Source of the DNA: Pusillimonas sp. T2
Lineage (GTDB): Bacteria > Pseudomonadota > Gammaproteobacteria > Burkholderiales > Burkholderiaceae_B
Length of the DNA stretch: 64,000 nucleotides
Assembly: GCF_002236805.1 (NCBI RefSeq)
Contig: NZ_NIQA01000006.1
Location: forward strand, 62,001 to 126,000
Direction: 5' to 3'
The notes under the pieces are model-generated. The model was not told the origin of the DNA and made no database searches. It saw only the letters and a list, made by a program, of their open reading frames with translations. The translations under genes were made by a program, and so were the position numbers. This document shows, piece by piece, positions 54,934 to 64,000 of this stretch (position 1 is its first letter; the number at the start of each line of letters is the position of its first letter).

Positions 54934-56883
54934 CTATTTATTTGCGGCTAATGCCCGCTGCAGCACTACCGCAAAATCGGTGGCTTTCATGAAACCCACC
55001 ACACGCTCGTCGGCCAAATGCTGGCCATTCGCCTTGAAAAACATAATGCCGGGCGGCCCGAACAAACTGAAGCGACGCAGCAGGGCACGATCGTCATCGG
55101 TATTTTTGGTGACGTCGGCCTGAACCAGCACAAACTGTTGCATCAATTGGGCAACTGTGGGGTCGGTAAAAGTAAAGCGCTCCATTTCGATGCACGACAC
55201 GCACCAGTCAGCGTAAAAATCGAGCAGCACCGGGCGATTACTATTGGCCAACAAATGGTCGAGCTCTTGTACCGAAGCCACCTTGACGAACTGCGATTTA
55301 ATATTTGCTGATGCTGACCCTGCCGGCACAAGGCCATTCGACGCCGCGCTGCCAGATGCCGGCAAACCGCCTGCCAAACCAGCGCTTGTCGCCTGCCCAG
55401 ACGACTGAAGCGCCACAAGGCCAGACAATGGCTGAAGTACGCTGTAGGTACCGCCGGCCACGCCCACCAGCATCAAGACAGCCCAAACCGCCAGCACGGC
55501 ACCGCACGCCTTGCGCAAGTATGCCCAGACACCCGCGTCAACCCGACGGAACATACCCAGCATAATAGCCGTCCACATCGCCAGAATGATCCAACCCGCA
55601 ACCATCACACTATCGGGCAACACGGGATTGAGCATCCACCACGCCGTCGCCAGCAGCATCACCCCAAACGCTTGGCGCACACCTTCCATCCAGGGCCCGG
55701 CTTTGGGTAGCAGGGCACCGGAGCCCGCACCCAATACCAACAACAACAGACCTTGCCCCCAAGCCAGGGCAAACAGAGCACTGCCGCCCAACACCCAATC
55801 GCCCGTTTGCGAGATAAACAGCAATACGCCGGCCAACGGGGCCGCTACGCACGGCCCGACAATAAGCGCCGAGAGCAAGCCCATGACAAACGCGCCGCCG
55901 TAATGGCCACCGGGAATTTGCGACAGGCGCTGGCTGAGCGCCGACTGCCATTGCGAGGGCGCCTGAAAGTTATACACATTGAACATGGCCAGGGCCAGCA
56001 AGGCCAGCAAGAGGGCAAACACCGACAACACCCATGGCGTTTGCAGCCAGGCCGCCAGGCCCGCTCCAACCAGGCCCGCCGCCACGCCCATGGCGGTATA
56101 TAACAGGGACACCCCCAGCAAATAAACAGCCGCCAGCGACAGGCCGCGCCAACGCCCCGGCGTAGCACCCGCGCCCTGGCTGCCGGCAATAACGGCCAGC
56201 ACAATAGGCACCATGGGCAGCACGCAAGGCGTAAAGGTCAGCAACACGCCCAGCAACAGGGCCAGGGCAATAATCGTGATGGCATCGGCCTGAGCAAGAT
56301 ACCCGGCCAGGCCGACATCAGTGGCTCTGATGGCATCGGTAAACGATGTTTTGTCGGCAGGATTGACGATGGTCGACAACGGTTCGGGCACTGCATCTGT
56401 GGCGCCCGGCCCCGATACGGTATAGCCGTTTTCGCCCGGCGTGAGGGTAAGGGACTTGGTAATAGGCGGGTAGCACAGCCCGGCGTCGGCACACCCTTGG
56501 CTGGTGATGTCGAGCGTTTGAGCGCCCGTTGCCCCGGGTTTAAGCGACACCGCCAGCGTCACTTGCCGGTAGTAGACCTCGAGGTCTTCCCCGAAAGTTT
56601 CATCAAACTTCACCAACCCCGGAGGGAATGCCACAGCCCCAATCAAATCAGGATCGGGCTGACTGGCCAGCGCAAAACGCGTCCGGTACATGTAGTACTC
56701 GGGCGCAATTTTGTAATGTATGCGCAGCTCGTTCGGGCCGTTCATGGCCGCCGACATAACGAAGGCGACATCAGGATCAAGAAACTCTTCTTGTGCGTTT
56801 GCCGGGGCCATGACCATGTGGCCGATAGCCGCCAGCAACCCGATGACCAGCATTAAGATCCGGGCGTATAACCTGTACAACAT
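54934..56883 (-). CDS. dsbD: Thiol:disulfide interchange protein DsbD
   Basis: 649 residues. Signal peptide (cleaved after ANA near residue 30), an alpha domain with the CADAGLC redox pair, eight membrane helices of the beta domain with the key cysteines in FTPCVLPMVP and VGPCVAAPLAG, and a thioredoxin-like gamma domain with DWCVSCIEME. Passes electrons from cytoplasmic thioredoxin to periplasmic DsbC/CcmG-type partners; here it may also serve the System II cytochrome c pathway (resB-ccsA), which needs reduced apocytochromes. It lies 14 bases after cutA. Confidence 0.96.
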   Translation of the reverse strand: MLYRLYARILMLVIGLLAAIGHMVMAPANAQEEFLDPDVAFVMSAAMNGPNELRIHYKIAPEYYMYRTRFALASQPDPDLIGAVAFPPGLVKFDETFGEDLEVYYRQVTLAVSLKPGATGAQTLDITSQGCADAGLCYPPITKSLTLTPGENGYTVSGPGATDAVPEPLSTIVNPADKTSFTDAIRATDVGLAGYLAQADAITIIALALLLGVLLTFTPCVLPMVPIVLAVIAGSQGAGATPGRWRGLSLAAVYLLGVSLLYTAMGVAAGLVGAGLAAWLQTPWVLSVFALLLALLALAMFNVYNFQAPSQWQSALSQRLSQIPGGHYGGAFVMGLLSALIVGPCVAAPLAGVLLFISQTGDWVLGGSALFALAWGQGLLLLVLGAGSGALLPKAGPWMEGVRQAFGVMLLATAWWMLNPVLPDSVMVAGWIILAMWTAIMLGMFRRVDAGVWAYLRKACGAVLAVWAVLMLVGVAGGTYSVLQPLSGLVALQSSGQATSAGLAGGLPASGSAASNGLVPAGSASANIKSQFVKVASVQELDHLLANSNRPVLLDFYADWCVSCIEMERFTFTDPTVAQLMQQFVLVQADVTKNTDDDRALLRRFSLFGPPGIMFFKANGQHLADERVVGFMKATDFAVVLQRALAANK

Positions 56884-56897
56884 GAGGTGTCCTGATG

Positions 56898-57230
56898 TTA
56901 TGAGTCGATTGGGCGCGTTTGCGCACGCACCCAGTCAATATACGCTTCGTGGCCGCCGATGACGGGCAAAACCAGCACCTCAGGCACCTGGTAGGGGTGC
57001 AGCTCACGAATTTTTTCTATGACGTCGGGGACACGCGCCTGCGTTGTTTTTATGGTGAGGGGGATCTCTTCGGTGCCCTCGAGCACCCCTTGCCACATAT
57101 ACATGGACAACCCCGGCGCGCCAAGGTTCACACAGGCAGCCAAGCCGTCTTCCACCAGATAGTGGGCAATGCGCTTGGCCAGCAGGGTGTCGGGGGCGTT
57201 GGTAAGCATTACAACCAGGTCGGTACTCAT
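56898..57230 (-). CDS. cutA: Divalent-cation tolerance protein CutA
   Basis: 110 residues with the trimeric PII-like fold motifs: VVMLTNAPD, the GLAACVNLG segment, MYMWQGVLEGTEEIPL and LHPYQVPEVLVLPV. Linked historically to copper tolerance; its real role is unclear. Usual neighbour of dsbD. Confidence 0.94.
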   Translation of the reverse strand: MSTDLVVMLTNAPDTLLAKRIAHYLVEDGLAACVNLGAPGLSMYMWQGVLEGTEEIPLTIKTTQARVPDVIEKIRELHPYQVPEVLVLPVIGGHEAYIDWVRAQTRPIDS

Positions 57231-57294
57231 GAGCGCTCGCTACGCGAGCCCGCGGGCTACGGGCAACGCCGTCAAGTTTAACTCAGGCCCATCA

Positions 57295-57312
57295 GGCCAG
57301 CCCGAGCTGGCC
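57295..57312. repeat. Inverted repeat GGCCAG-CCCGAG-CTGGCC
   Basis: A perfect 6-bp stem in the spacer between cutA and the livK-like gene, close to an AGCCCGCGGGCT palindrome (57247-57258). Function unknown. Confidence 0.3.
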
Positions 57313-57321
57313 CAGTCACCA

Positions 57322-57357
57322 ACAAAAAAGCCCCGCAGCTAATGCCGCGGGGCTTTG
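57322..57357 (-). terminator. Intrinsic terminator of the LivK-like gene
   Basis: On the minus strand AAAGCCCCGC / GCGGGGCTTT with a ten-base loop runs into a T6 tract; it lies 49 bases after the stop. Confidence 0.9.
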
Positions 57358-57405
57358 AACGAACAACGAACGCAGCGGGCTGTACCACGCTGTATCAGCC
57401 GCTAT

Positions 57406-58578
57406 TTAGTTCATTTTGCACTCGGGAGCAAAAACGTCGTTGTGCTTTTCGAGCACTTTGCGGACAACTTTAGGTGCCAGCTCGCCCTTGTCGTTACGCA
57501 CGATCTGAATCAGGTAGTAGTCCTGAATAGGATGGTGGTTGGTGTCGTAGGCGAAGTTACCGCGAACCGACTGGAATTCGGCTTTGCGCATGGCATCGCG
57601 GAAGGCGTCGGCTTTAGACATATCGCCACCGTTGGCTTTCAGGCCTGCGCCAATAGAGTTCGCGGTATCGTAGGCCAAAGCGGCGTAGTGGGTTGGGGTA
57701 CGGCCATACTCAGCCTCGAACGCCTTGACGAAATCGGCATTACCGGGAACGTCGAGGCTAGGCGCCCACAATGCAACGGTATACAGGCCTTCGGCTGCGT
57801 CGCCAGTGGCTTTAAGCATACGCAAGTCCATCGAGAACACAGGCAGAACCATAGGAATGGTTTTGTTCAGACCGGAAGCGGCATATTGCTTGGCGAAGTT
57901 AATACCAAGACCACCAGGGTGGAACTGATAAATAGCATCGGGCTTCATGTCGCGGATACGCGCCATTTCGATGGAGAAGTCGGACTGGTCAAGCTTGGTA
58001 TAGATTTCGGCCAGAACTTCGCCTTTGTACAAGCGCTTGAAGCCGGCGAGTGCGTCGCGACCCGCTTGGTAGTTAGGTGCAAGCAACACGACTTTTTTGT
58101 AGCCCAGTTCGTTTGCGGCAGCACCACCGGCAGCGTGAACCGCCGAGTTTTCGAACGAAGTGACGAAATAGTTTTTATCGCAACGCGAGCCGGCGAAAGG
58201 CGATGGGCCCGCGTTGGGGCTCACGAAGAAGCCGCCTGCCCCGGTAATAGAGGGCACGATTGCAGTCGATACATTAGAGAAAATAGGGCCTGAGAACAGA
58301 CGAATACCGTCAGCCACCATACGATCGACGATTTGCTTGCCGTTGGCCGGCTTGAGGCCGTCGTCTTCAGCGATAACATTAACGGCCACACCACCCAGCT
58401 TGCCGCCGCCTTGCTTGACTGCAAGGTTAAAGCCGTCGCGAGCGTCTTCACCCAGGTAGCCCGCAGGGGTGCTAAGTGTGGTGATAAAACCAATACGGAC
58501 TGGCTCTTGTGCCTGGGCAGACGCGCCCAGCGCCATCATGGCCGAGGCCACACAACCTAATGCAAGTTTTTTCAGCAT
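57406..58578 (-). CDS. LivK-like periplasmic ABC substrate-binding protein
   Basis: 390 residues with a signal peptide (cleaved after AQA near residue 23), then a type I periplasmic-binding fold: IGFITTLSTPAGYLG, GGKLGGVAVNVIAEDD, the GPIFSNVS hinge region and ALAYDTANSIGAGL. Family members bind branched-chain amino acids, amides or aromatic acids; the ligand here is unknown. No permease or ATPase genes are near, so it depends on a transporter encoded elsewhere. AAGGAG precedes the ATG, and a 14-bp palindrome lies just before it. Confidence 0.9.
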   Translation of the reverse strand: MLKKLALGCVASAMMALGASAQAQEPVRIGFITTLSTPAGYLGEDARDGFNLAVKQGGGKLGGVAVNVIAEDDGLKPANGKQIVDRMVADGIRLFSGPIFSNVSTAIVPSITGAGGFFVSPNAGPSPFAGSRCDKNYFVTSFENSAVHAAGGAAANELGYKKVVLLAPNYQAGRDALAGFKRLYKGEVLAEIYTKLDQSDFSIEMARIRDMKPDAIYQFHPGGLGINFAKQYAASGLNKTIPMVLPVFSMDLRMLKATGDAAEGLYTVALWAPSLDVPGNADFVKAFEAEYGRTPTHYAALAYDTANSIGAGLKANGGDMSKADAFRDAMRKAEFQSVRGNFAYDTNHHPIQDYYLIQIVRNDKGELAPKVVRKVLEKHNDVFAPECKMN

Positions 58579-58590
58579 GTACTACTCCTT

Positions 58591-58604
58591 TGAAATTAAT
58601 TTCA
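58591..58604. promoter_or_regulatory. 14-bp palindrome TGAAATTAATTTCA before the LivK-like gene
   Basis: Perfect dyad symmetry twelve bases upstream of the start codon, overlapping the region just before the Shine-Dalgarno. A likely regulator site. Confidence 0.5.
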
Positions 58605-58766
58605 GTGAAGGGCGGCAAATTGTTATTGATGAAAATATGCCACCCGTTCCATTCAATCTGAAACACCTGTGAAGCTTATTGGTTTTTATTTCTGACCACA
58701 ACATGAATGGGGCAGGGTTTTCCCCGGATTCTTTAAAAAAAGTTGAAACTTGAACTACTTTTTAAT

Positions 58767-58800
58767 AAAAAAACCCCGCTGCTTGTGGCAACGGGGTTTT
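58767..58800 (-). terminator. Terminator of the alpha ribosomal operon
   Basis: On the minus strand AAAACCCCG-TTGC / GCA-GCGGGGTTTT with one mismatch and a five-base loop is followed by a T-run; it lies 43 bases after the rplQ stop. Confidence 0.93.
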
Positions 58801-58843
58801 AAAAATCGGCAGAATCAGAGCCCTGCCAGACTCGCATCAGCGC

Positions 58844-59230
58844 TTATTCAGCGTCTTCAGCCTGTTCGACTTCAGGACGATCGACCAGTTCCATGTAAGC
58901 CATGGGGGCGTTGTCACCCTGACGGAAACCCATTTTAAGAACACGGGTGTAACCACCGTTGCGCTCTTTGTAGCGGGGACCGATTTCGGCGAAAAGTTTG
59001 ACGACGGCGTCGCGGTCACGCAGGCGAGCAAACGCAAGACGCTTGTTGGCCAGTGTGGGCTCTTTACCCAGAGTAATCAGGGGTTCGATAACGCGGCGCA
59101 ATTCTTTGGCTTTGGGCAACGTGGTTTTGATGGCTTCGTGAGTAATCAGCGAAACGGCCATGTTGCGGAACATTGCCAAACGGTGGCTGCTGGTGCGGTT
59201 AAGTTTACGTAATCCACTACGGTGACGCAT
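58844..59230 (-). CDS. rplQ: 50S ribosomal protein L17
   Basis: 128 residues, starting [17 protein letters not shown], the L17 signature; ends with an acidic QAEDAE tail. Last gene of the alpha operon, 191 bases after rpoA. Confidence 0.98.
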   Translation of the reverse strand: MRHRSGLRKLNRTSSHRLAMFRNMAVSLITHEAIKTTLPKAKELRRVIEPLITLGKEPTLANKRLAFARLRDRDAVVKLFAEIGPRYKERNGGYTRVLKMGFRQGDNAPMAYMELVDRPEVEQAEDAE

Positions 59231-59373
59231 GATATTTCCTTTGAATCTTGTGGCCCTGCACCGGCATTACCAGTACGTGGCACGGTTGAACAGCTCTTCT
59301 ATCGGTAGTTAACCCGCGGGCTGTTGGTAAAAAAGCCCGGCAAGCCCAATGCCTGCCGTGCAAAACGATGTGC

Positions 59374-59415
59374 CGGGTACGGCAGCCAACCTAAAACGGA
59401 TGCCCGCCGTACCCG
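59374..59415. repeat. 10-bp inverted repeat between rpoA and rplQ
   Basis: CGGGTACGGC (59374-59383) and GCCGTACCCG (59406-59415) around a 22-base loop, in the 191-base rpoA-rplQ spacer. It may stabilise or process the message. Confidence 0.4.
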
Positions 59416-59421
59416 CCAGTA

Positions 59422-60417
59422 TTAAGGACGCTCGAGACCCAGGGGCGGCCAGCTTTCCAGCTTCATGCCCAGTGTCAGGCCGCGTGCAGCCAATACTTCT
59501 TTGATTTCGTTAAGCGACTTACGACCCAGGTTAGGCGTTTTAAGCAGCTCGTTTTCGGTGCGCTGGATAAGATCACCGATGTAGTAAATGTTTTCAGCTT
59601 TAAGGCAGTTGGCCGAACGAACGGTAAGTTCGAGATCGTCGACGGGACGCAGCAATACGGGGTCGATCTGCTCTTTGCTACCGCGCGTACCGGTCGATTC
59701 GGTCGCGGCTTCGCCGGCGCCTTCAAGGGCGGCAAACACCGAGATCTGATCCATCAGCAAACGAGCCGACTGACGTACGGCTTCTTCAGGAGAAATGACG
59801 CCGTTAGTCTGGATGTCGAGGATCAACTTGTCGAGGTCGGTGCGCTGTTCAACACGGGCGCTTTCGACGGCATAGCTGACGCGACGAATAGGGCTGAACG
59901 ATGCGTCGAGTACGATGCGACCAATGGTGTGCTGGCGGTCTTCGGACAGCGCGCGCACGTTACCGGGCACATAGCCGCGGCCTTGCTCAACCTTGATCTG
60001 CATCTCGAGGACGCCTTCTTCTGTCAGGTTGGCAATGACGTGGTCAGGATTGATGATTTCAACGTCGTGGGGCAGCTCGATGTCGCTGGCCAATACCGCA
60101 CCGGCGCCTTGCTTACGCAGCGTCAGGGTGACTTCTTCGCGGTTGTGCAGCTTGAACACCACGCCTTTCAGGTTCAGCAGAATGTCGACGACGTCTTCGC
60201 GCACGCCGGGCAAGGTGGAGTATTCGTGCACGACACCGGTAATTTGTACTTCGGTAGGCGCGTAGCCAACCATGGAAGACAGCAAAATGCGGCGAAGGGC
60301 GTTACCCAGGGTGTGACCATAACCGCGCTCGAAGGGCTCCATGATGACTTTGGCGTGGTTCTTGCCAACGGATTCGACTTCGATAGAACGGGGTTTAAGC
60401 AAAGCTTGTGACGACAT
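59422..60417 (-). CDS. rpoA: RNA polymerase alpha subunit
   Basis: 331 residues. The N-terminal dimerisation domain holds [20 protein letters not shown] and the C-terminal domain the [16 protein letters not shown] and [13 protein letters not shown] helices. It ends LGLERP. A 165-base spacer with a hairpin separates it from rpsD. Confidence 0.98.
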   Translation of the reverse strand: MSSQALLKPRSIEVESVGKNHAKVIMEPFERGYGHTLGNALRRILLSSMVGYAPTEVQITGVVHEYSTLPGVREDVVDILLNLKGVVFKLHNREEVTLTLRKQGAGAVLASDIELPHDVEIINPDHVIANLTEEGVLEMQIKVEQGRGYVPGNVRALSEDRQHTIGRIVLDASFSPIRRVSYAVESARVEQRTDLDKLILDIQTNGVISPEEAVRQSARLLMDQISVFAALEGAGEAATESTGTRGSKEQIDPVLLRPVDDLELTVRSANCLKAENIYYIGDLIQRTENELLKTPNLGRKSLNEIKEVLAARGLTLGMKLESWPPLGLERP

Positions 60418-60523
60418 AAAGATTCCTTTTCAATACCCTCGGCTCGTTACACCGATAAGGCTGACGGACGTAGAAACGCCGGGTGCATTGAATATATGAC
60501 ACACGGCGGGGAATACACTGCAA

Positions 60524-60557
60524 AGCCCACTTTTCGGAAAAGACCAAAAAGTGGGCT
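60524..60557 (-). promoter_or_regulatory. 11-bp hairpin in the rpsD-rpoA spacer
   Basis: AGCCCACTTTT / AAAAGTGGGCT with a 12-base loop, 26 bases after rpsD. There is no clean U-run on the minus strand (TTTGCAG), so a processing site, partial terminator or S4-linked control element are all possible. Confidence 0.45.
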
Positions 60558-60582
60558 GTTGTCTGAGACTGCAGACGGCAGA

Positions 60583-61206
60583 TTAACGCGAATACAATTC
60601 AACAACCATTGACTCGTTAACGTCGCGAGCGACATCAGCGCGGTCAGGGGCTTGCTTGAATGTACCGGTCAATTTGTTGGCGTCGACTTCAACCCACTGG
60701 GGGAAACCGATACCAGCGGCCAGATCGAGTGCTTCGCGAATACGACCTTGCGATTTGGCTTTCTCACGAATAGTGATGACGTCGCCGGCTTTCACGATCA
60801 TGGAAGCGATGTCGGCTGTACGGCCGTTCACTTCGATGGCGCGGTGGTTAACCAACTGACGTGCTTCAGCGCGTGTCGAGCCAAAGCCCATGCGGTATAC
60901 CACGTTATCGAGGCGCGATTCCAACAACTGAATCAGGGTCTCGCCAGTGTTACCACGGCGACGCTCAGCCTCAGCGAAATACTTGCGGAATTGCTTCTCG
61001 AGAACGCCGTACATACGCTTGAGCTTTTGCTTTTCGCGCAGCTGCAGACCGTAGTCAGACGTACGGGCACCTGAAGTGCGGCCGTGTTGACCAGGCTTCG
61101 ATTCGATCTTGCATTTGGAATCGAGCGAGCGACGGGCGCTTTTCAGAAAGAGGTCGGTACCCTCGCGACGCGAGAGTTTGCATTTAGGTCCAATGTAACG
61201 TGCCAT
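60583..61206 (-). CDS. rpsD: 30S ribosomal protein S4
   Basis: 207 residues; [19 protein letters not shown] start, S4 RNA-binding domain ([20 protein letters not shown]). Early 16S rRNA binder; in E. coli it also represses the alpha operon. Confidence 0.98.
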   Translation of the reverse strand: MARYIGPKCKLSRREGTDLFLKSARRSLDSKCKIESKPGQHGRTSGARTSDYGLQLREKQKLKRMYGVLEKQFRKYFAEAERRRGNTGETLIQLLESRLDNVVYRMGFGSTRAEARQLVNHRAIEVNGRTADIASMIVKAGDVITIREKAKSQGRIREALDLAAGIGFPQWVEVDANKLTGTFKQAPDRADVARDVNESMVVELYSR

Positions 61207-61217
61207 GATGCTTCCTA

Positions 61218-61616
61218 TTAAATGCGACGGCGCTTGGGCGGACGGCAGCCATTGTGCGGAACGGGTGTGATATCGGAGATGCTGGTGATCTTGATACCCA
61301 GAGCGTTCAGCGCGCGCACCGACGATTCACGACCAGGACCTGGGCCCTTGATACGGACTTCAAGGTTCTTGATGCCGTATTCGAGCGCGGTACGGCCTGC
61401 CGATTCGGCAGCGACCTGTGCGGCAAACGGGGTCGATTTACGCGAACCCTTAAAGCCGGCACCACCCGATGTCGCCCACGACAAGGCATTGCCTTGACGG
61501 TCGGTGATCGTGATGATTGTGTTGTTGAAAGAAGCGTGAACGTGCGCAATGCCGTCCGACACGACCTTCTTGATTTTTTTGCGTACGCGCGAAGCGCCGC
61601 TATTTGCTTTCGCCAT
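61218..61616 (-). CDS. rpsK: 30S ribosomal protein S11
   Basis: 132 residues; [18 protein letters not shown] and the C-terminal [13 protein letters not shown] are diagnostic. It lies 11 bases upstream of rpsD. Confidence 0.98.
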   Translation of the reverse strand: MAKANSGASRVRKKIKKVVSDGIAHVHASFNNTIITITDRQGNALSWATSGGAGFKGSRKSTPFAAQVAAESAGRTALEYGIKNLEVRIKGPGPGRESSVRALNALGIKITSISDITPVPHNGCRPPKRRRI

Positions 61617-61630
61617 CTTCTAGTCCTCGA

Positions 61631-61996
61631 TTATTTCTTCAGGGAAGCAGCTGCGCGACGCGGCCCTTTACGGGTGCGTGCGTTGGTGCGGGTACGCTGA
61701 CCACGCACTGGCAGACCACGCTTGTGGCGCAGGCCACGGTAGGTTCCCAGGTCGATCAGACGTTTGATAGAAAGTTGTACTTCACGACGCAGGTCGCCTT
61801 CGACCGTGAACGAGCCTACTTGTTCGCGAATGCGCTCGAGCTCTTCATCGGTGAGGTCTTTCACTTTTTTCGAGTGCTCGATGCCGGACGCGTCACAAAT
61901 TTGACGGGCACGGGTCGGGCCAATACCGAAAATTGCGGTAAGACCGATTACGGCGTGTTTGTGCGGCGGAATGTTGATGCCAGCAATACGGGCCAT
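61631..61996 (-). CDS. rpsM: 30S ribosomal protein S13
   Basis: 121 residues; [20 protein letters not shown] start and [20 protein letters not shown] near the end. Contacts the 50S head region. Confidence 0.98.
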   Translation of the reverse strand: MARIAGINIPPHKHAVIGLTAIFGIGPTRARQICDASGIEHSKKVKDLTDEELERIREQVGSFTVEGDLRREVQLSIKRLIDLGTYRGLRHKRGLPVRGQRTRTNARTRKGPRRAAASLKK

Positions 61997-62030
61997 GACT
62001 GTTCCTTGTTAAATCTGTTACGTTTCGGCT

Positions 62031-62144
62031 TTAGCCTTGACGCTGCTTGTGACGGGGATCGGTGCAGATAACACGTACCACGCCGTGACGTTTGATAACT
62101 TTGCAATTACGGCAAATTCGTTTTACCGATGCCATTACTTTCAT
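62031..62144 (-). CDS. rpmJ: 50S ribosomal protein L36
   Basis: 37 residues read directly: [14 protein letters not shown] and so on, ending KQRQG. The zinc ligands of the C+ type are present (CRNC, C, H). AGGAG precedes the ATG. The gene lies between infA and rpsM, as is usual. Confidence 0.96.
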
Positions 62145-62176
62145 GGTTGACTCCTAGTTTCCTTAAGCCGGGCCGC

Positions 62177-62395
62177 TTATTTAGAGCGGAATACAATTCT
62201 GGCACGCGACAGATCATAGGGCGTGAGCTCCACTGTGACCTTGTCACCCGGCAGAATCCGGATGTAATGCATGCGCATCTTGCCTGAAATATGGCCTAAC
62301 ACTACGTGACCGTTTTCGAGCTTGACACGAAAAGTTGCGTTGGGCAGGTTCTCGACTACTTCACCCTGCATCTGAATGACGTCATCTTTTGCCAT
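62177..62395 (-). CDS. infA: Translation initiation factor IF-1
   Basis: 72 residues; OB fold with [37 protein letters not shown] and [13 protein letters not shown]. Five bases after secY. Confidence 0.98.
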   Translation of the reverse strand: MAKDDVIQMQGEVVENLPNATFRVKLENGHVVLGHISGKMRMHYIRILPGDKVTVELTPYDLSRARIVFRSK

Positions 62396-62400
62396 TTTTT

Positions 62401-63726
62401 TTACCGCATAGGCAAACCCGCGCCCTTGAAGTTAGCCTTCTTGAGCAGCGAATCGTACTGGTGGGACATCATGTAGGACTGAACCTGAGCCATGAAATCC
62501 ATCGTCACCACAACAATAATCAAGAGTGAAGTGCCGCCGAAGTAAAACGGAACATTCCAGCGCATCTGCATGAACTCGGGCAACAAGCACACGAGGGTAA
62601 TGTAGATAGCACCAACCAGGGTAAGGCGCATCAGGATCTTGTCGATGTAACGCGCAGTTTGATCACCTGGACGGATACCTGGAATGAAGGCACCACTCTT
62701 TTTCAGGTTGTCTGCAGTCTCGCGGCTGTTGAACACCAGAGCCGTGTAGAAGAAGCAGAAGAAAATGATTAAAGCCGAGAACAGGGTAATGTAAAGCGGC
62801 TGCTGAGGCGACAGGGCTGCAGCCAGATCGCCCAACCAGCTCATGCTAGGGTTGGCCGAGAACCAGCTGGTTACCGTGGCGGGCAGCAAAATAAGCGACG
62901 AAGCGAAGATGGGAGGGATAACACCTGCCATATTCAACTTGAGCGGCAAATGCGAGCTTTGACCACCGTACACTTTATTGCCAACCTGACGCTTGGCGTA
63001 GTTGACCGTAATACGACGTTGTCCACGTTCGACGAAGACAACGAAGTAAGTTACGGCAACGGCCAGAACCAGGATGAACAAGGCCGACAGAATCGACATG
63101 GCGTCGGTACGTACCAGATCCATCAGACCCGACAATGCGCTGGGCAAGCCCGCCACAATACCGGCAAAAATCAGGATGGAAATACCGTTACCCAGACCGC
63201 GCTCGGTGATTTGCTCGCCCAGCCACATGACAAACATGGTGCCGGTAACTAGCGTTATCACTGCGGTAAAGCGAAATACCATACCCGGGTCGATGACCAA
63301 ACCGGGCTGGGATTCGAGCGCAACCGCAATACCCACCGCTTGTACCAGCGCCAGAAGCACCGTTCCGTAGCGTGTGTATTGGGTAATCTTGCGACGACCT
63401 GCTTCGCCTTCTTTCTTGATGGCCTCGAGCGTAGGCACCACCGATGACATCAGCTGCATAATGATAGATGCAGAGATGTACGGCATGATCCCCAGTGCAA
63501 GCACCGAGAAACGTTCGAGGGCGCCACCCGAGAACATGTTGAACAAGCCCAAAATGCCGCCAGAGTTCGTCTGGAACATTTCGGCCAATGCGTCTGGGTT
63601 GATGCCCGGGACGGGTACATGCGTACCCAACCGGTAAACCACCAGGGCGAGCAACAAGAACACGATACGGCGTTTTAAGTCGCCGTAGCGCGGACCTGCT
63701 TTACTCTGTGCCTGAGCTTTAGCCAC
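62401..63726 (-). CDS. secY: Protein translocase subunit SecY
   Basis: 441 residues with ten membrane helices; [19 protein letters not shown], the [13 protein letters not shown] loop and the N-terminal [20 protein letters not shown] are diagnostic. Channel of the Sec machinery, used here by the many signal-peptide proteins in the window. Confidence 0.98.
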   Translation of the reverse strand: MAKAQAQSKAGPRYGDLKRRIVFLLLALVVYRLGTHVPVPGINPDALAEMFQTNSGGILGLFNMFSGGALERFSVLALGIMPYISASIIMQLMSSVVPTLEAIKKEGEAGRRKITQYTRYGTVLLALVQAVGIAVALESQPGLVIDPGMVFRFTAVITLVTGTMFVMWLGEQITERGLGNGISILIFAGIVAGLPSALSGLMDLVRTDAMSILSALFILVLAVAVTYFVVFVERGQRRITVNYAKRQVGNKVYGGQSSHLPLKLNMAGVIPPIFASSLILLPATVTSWFSANPSMSWLGDLAAALSPQQPLYITLFSALIIFFCFFYTALVFNSRETADNLKKSGAFIPGIRPGDQTARYIDKILMRLTLVGAIYITLVCLLPEFMQMRWNVPFYFGGTSLLIIVVVTMDFMAQVQSYMMSHQYDSLLKKANFKGAGLPMR

Positions 63727-63738
63727 CCGTTACCCCTT

Positions 63739-64000
63739 TTATTCAGCCAGCGAACCGCCGGCCGCTTCGATAGCGGCACGAGCACCCGCTGTAGCCGAAA
63801 CGCCCTTGAGTGTGACTTTGCGGGAGAGTTCACCCGACTTGATGACCTTGACGTAACGAACGCCTTGGCCAACCACACCGGCTTGCTTCAGAACCTGGAC
63901 GTCGATGTCGTCGACGGGCAGATTTTGCAGCTCGGACAAACGGACTTCGGCGTGCAAGTGGCGACCCAGTGGCGTGAAGCCACGCTTGGGCAAACGACGG
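63739..64000 (-). CDS. rplO: 50S ribosomal protein L15, C-terminal part
   Basis: The frame is open to the window edge ([14 protein letters not shown] is the internal L15 motif), so the true start lies beyond 64000. About 87 C-terminal residues are visible, ending EAAGGSLAE. It lies 12 bases upstream of secY in the spc operon order. Confidence 0.95.
   Translation of the reverse strand, partial: RRLPKRGFTPLGRHLHAEVRLSELQNLPVDDIDVQVLKQAGVVGQGVRYVKVIKSGELSRKVTLKGVSATAGARAAIEAAGGSLAE

Overview
The window reads as one stretch of a betaproteobacterial chromosome, most likely Burkholderiales of the Alcaligenaceae (Bordetella/Pusillimonas-like) type. This rests on moderately high GC, on protein sequences that resemble Bordetella orthologues from memory (PrfC, EngB, the argS-SPOR-dsbA trio, cytochrome c4-ResB-CcsA, smg-gluQ-topB), and on the alpha/spc ribosomal operon layout. 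No database was searched. Almost all of it is core chromosome. The accessory parts are a giant secreted repeat protein with its exporter at the left edge, and an Rhs-type protein near 22.7-26.7 kb.

Left region (1-14.7 kb, + strand): the 3' part (3,842 codons) of a giant type I-secreted adhesin built of at least 29 complete Calx-beta-like repeats and a C-terminal RTX block. It is followed, with overlapping stop/start codons, by a short T1SS ABC transporter whose ATPase motifs are unusual, and by an HlyD-family adaptor. No outer-membrane TolC-type gene is seen.

14.7-22.2 kb: prfC; a periplasmic or membrane-anchored hypothetical with a conserved-looking Cys-rich tail; bacterioferritin (bfr) and its ferredoxin (bfd, with a Fur-like box at the start codon); rpoN, divergent from a two-TM protein; and leuA (2-isopropylmalate synthase). 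leuA is preceded by a leucine-rich leader peptide and mutually exclusive RNA pairings, which is a good attenuator candidate.

22.2-35.9 kb: a DUF1840 protein; a 1,314-residue Rhs protein with a Sec-type signal peptide and a C-terminal DUF2235 alpha/beta-hydrolase domain but no visible immunity, PAAR or VgrG partner; argS-SPOR-dsbA; metC; a LysE-family exporter; an MBL-fold hydrolase divergent from a thiolase with a palindrome-rich shared promoter region; smg and gluQ.

35.9-49.3 kb: topB, with a histone-H1-like Lys/Ala tail; engB-hemB; cytochrome c4 followed by the System II cytochrome c biogenesis pair resB-ccsA; a membrane PAS-GGDEF-EAL protein (degenerate GGDEF, EAL residues kept) downstream of lptM-lysA; cyaY.

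49.4-64 kb: mrcA (PBP1A), divergent from aroK-aroB-dgt; then on the minus strand dsbD-cutA, an orphan LivK-like binding protein, and the end of the ribosomal cluster in transcription order rplO-secY-infA-rpmJ-rpsM-rpsK-rpsD-rpoA-rplQ, cut at the right edge within rplO. I saw no tRNA, rRNA, insertion sequence or CRISPR array. The only spacer longer than 300 bases is 20180-20497, which holds the leu leader.
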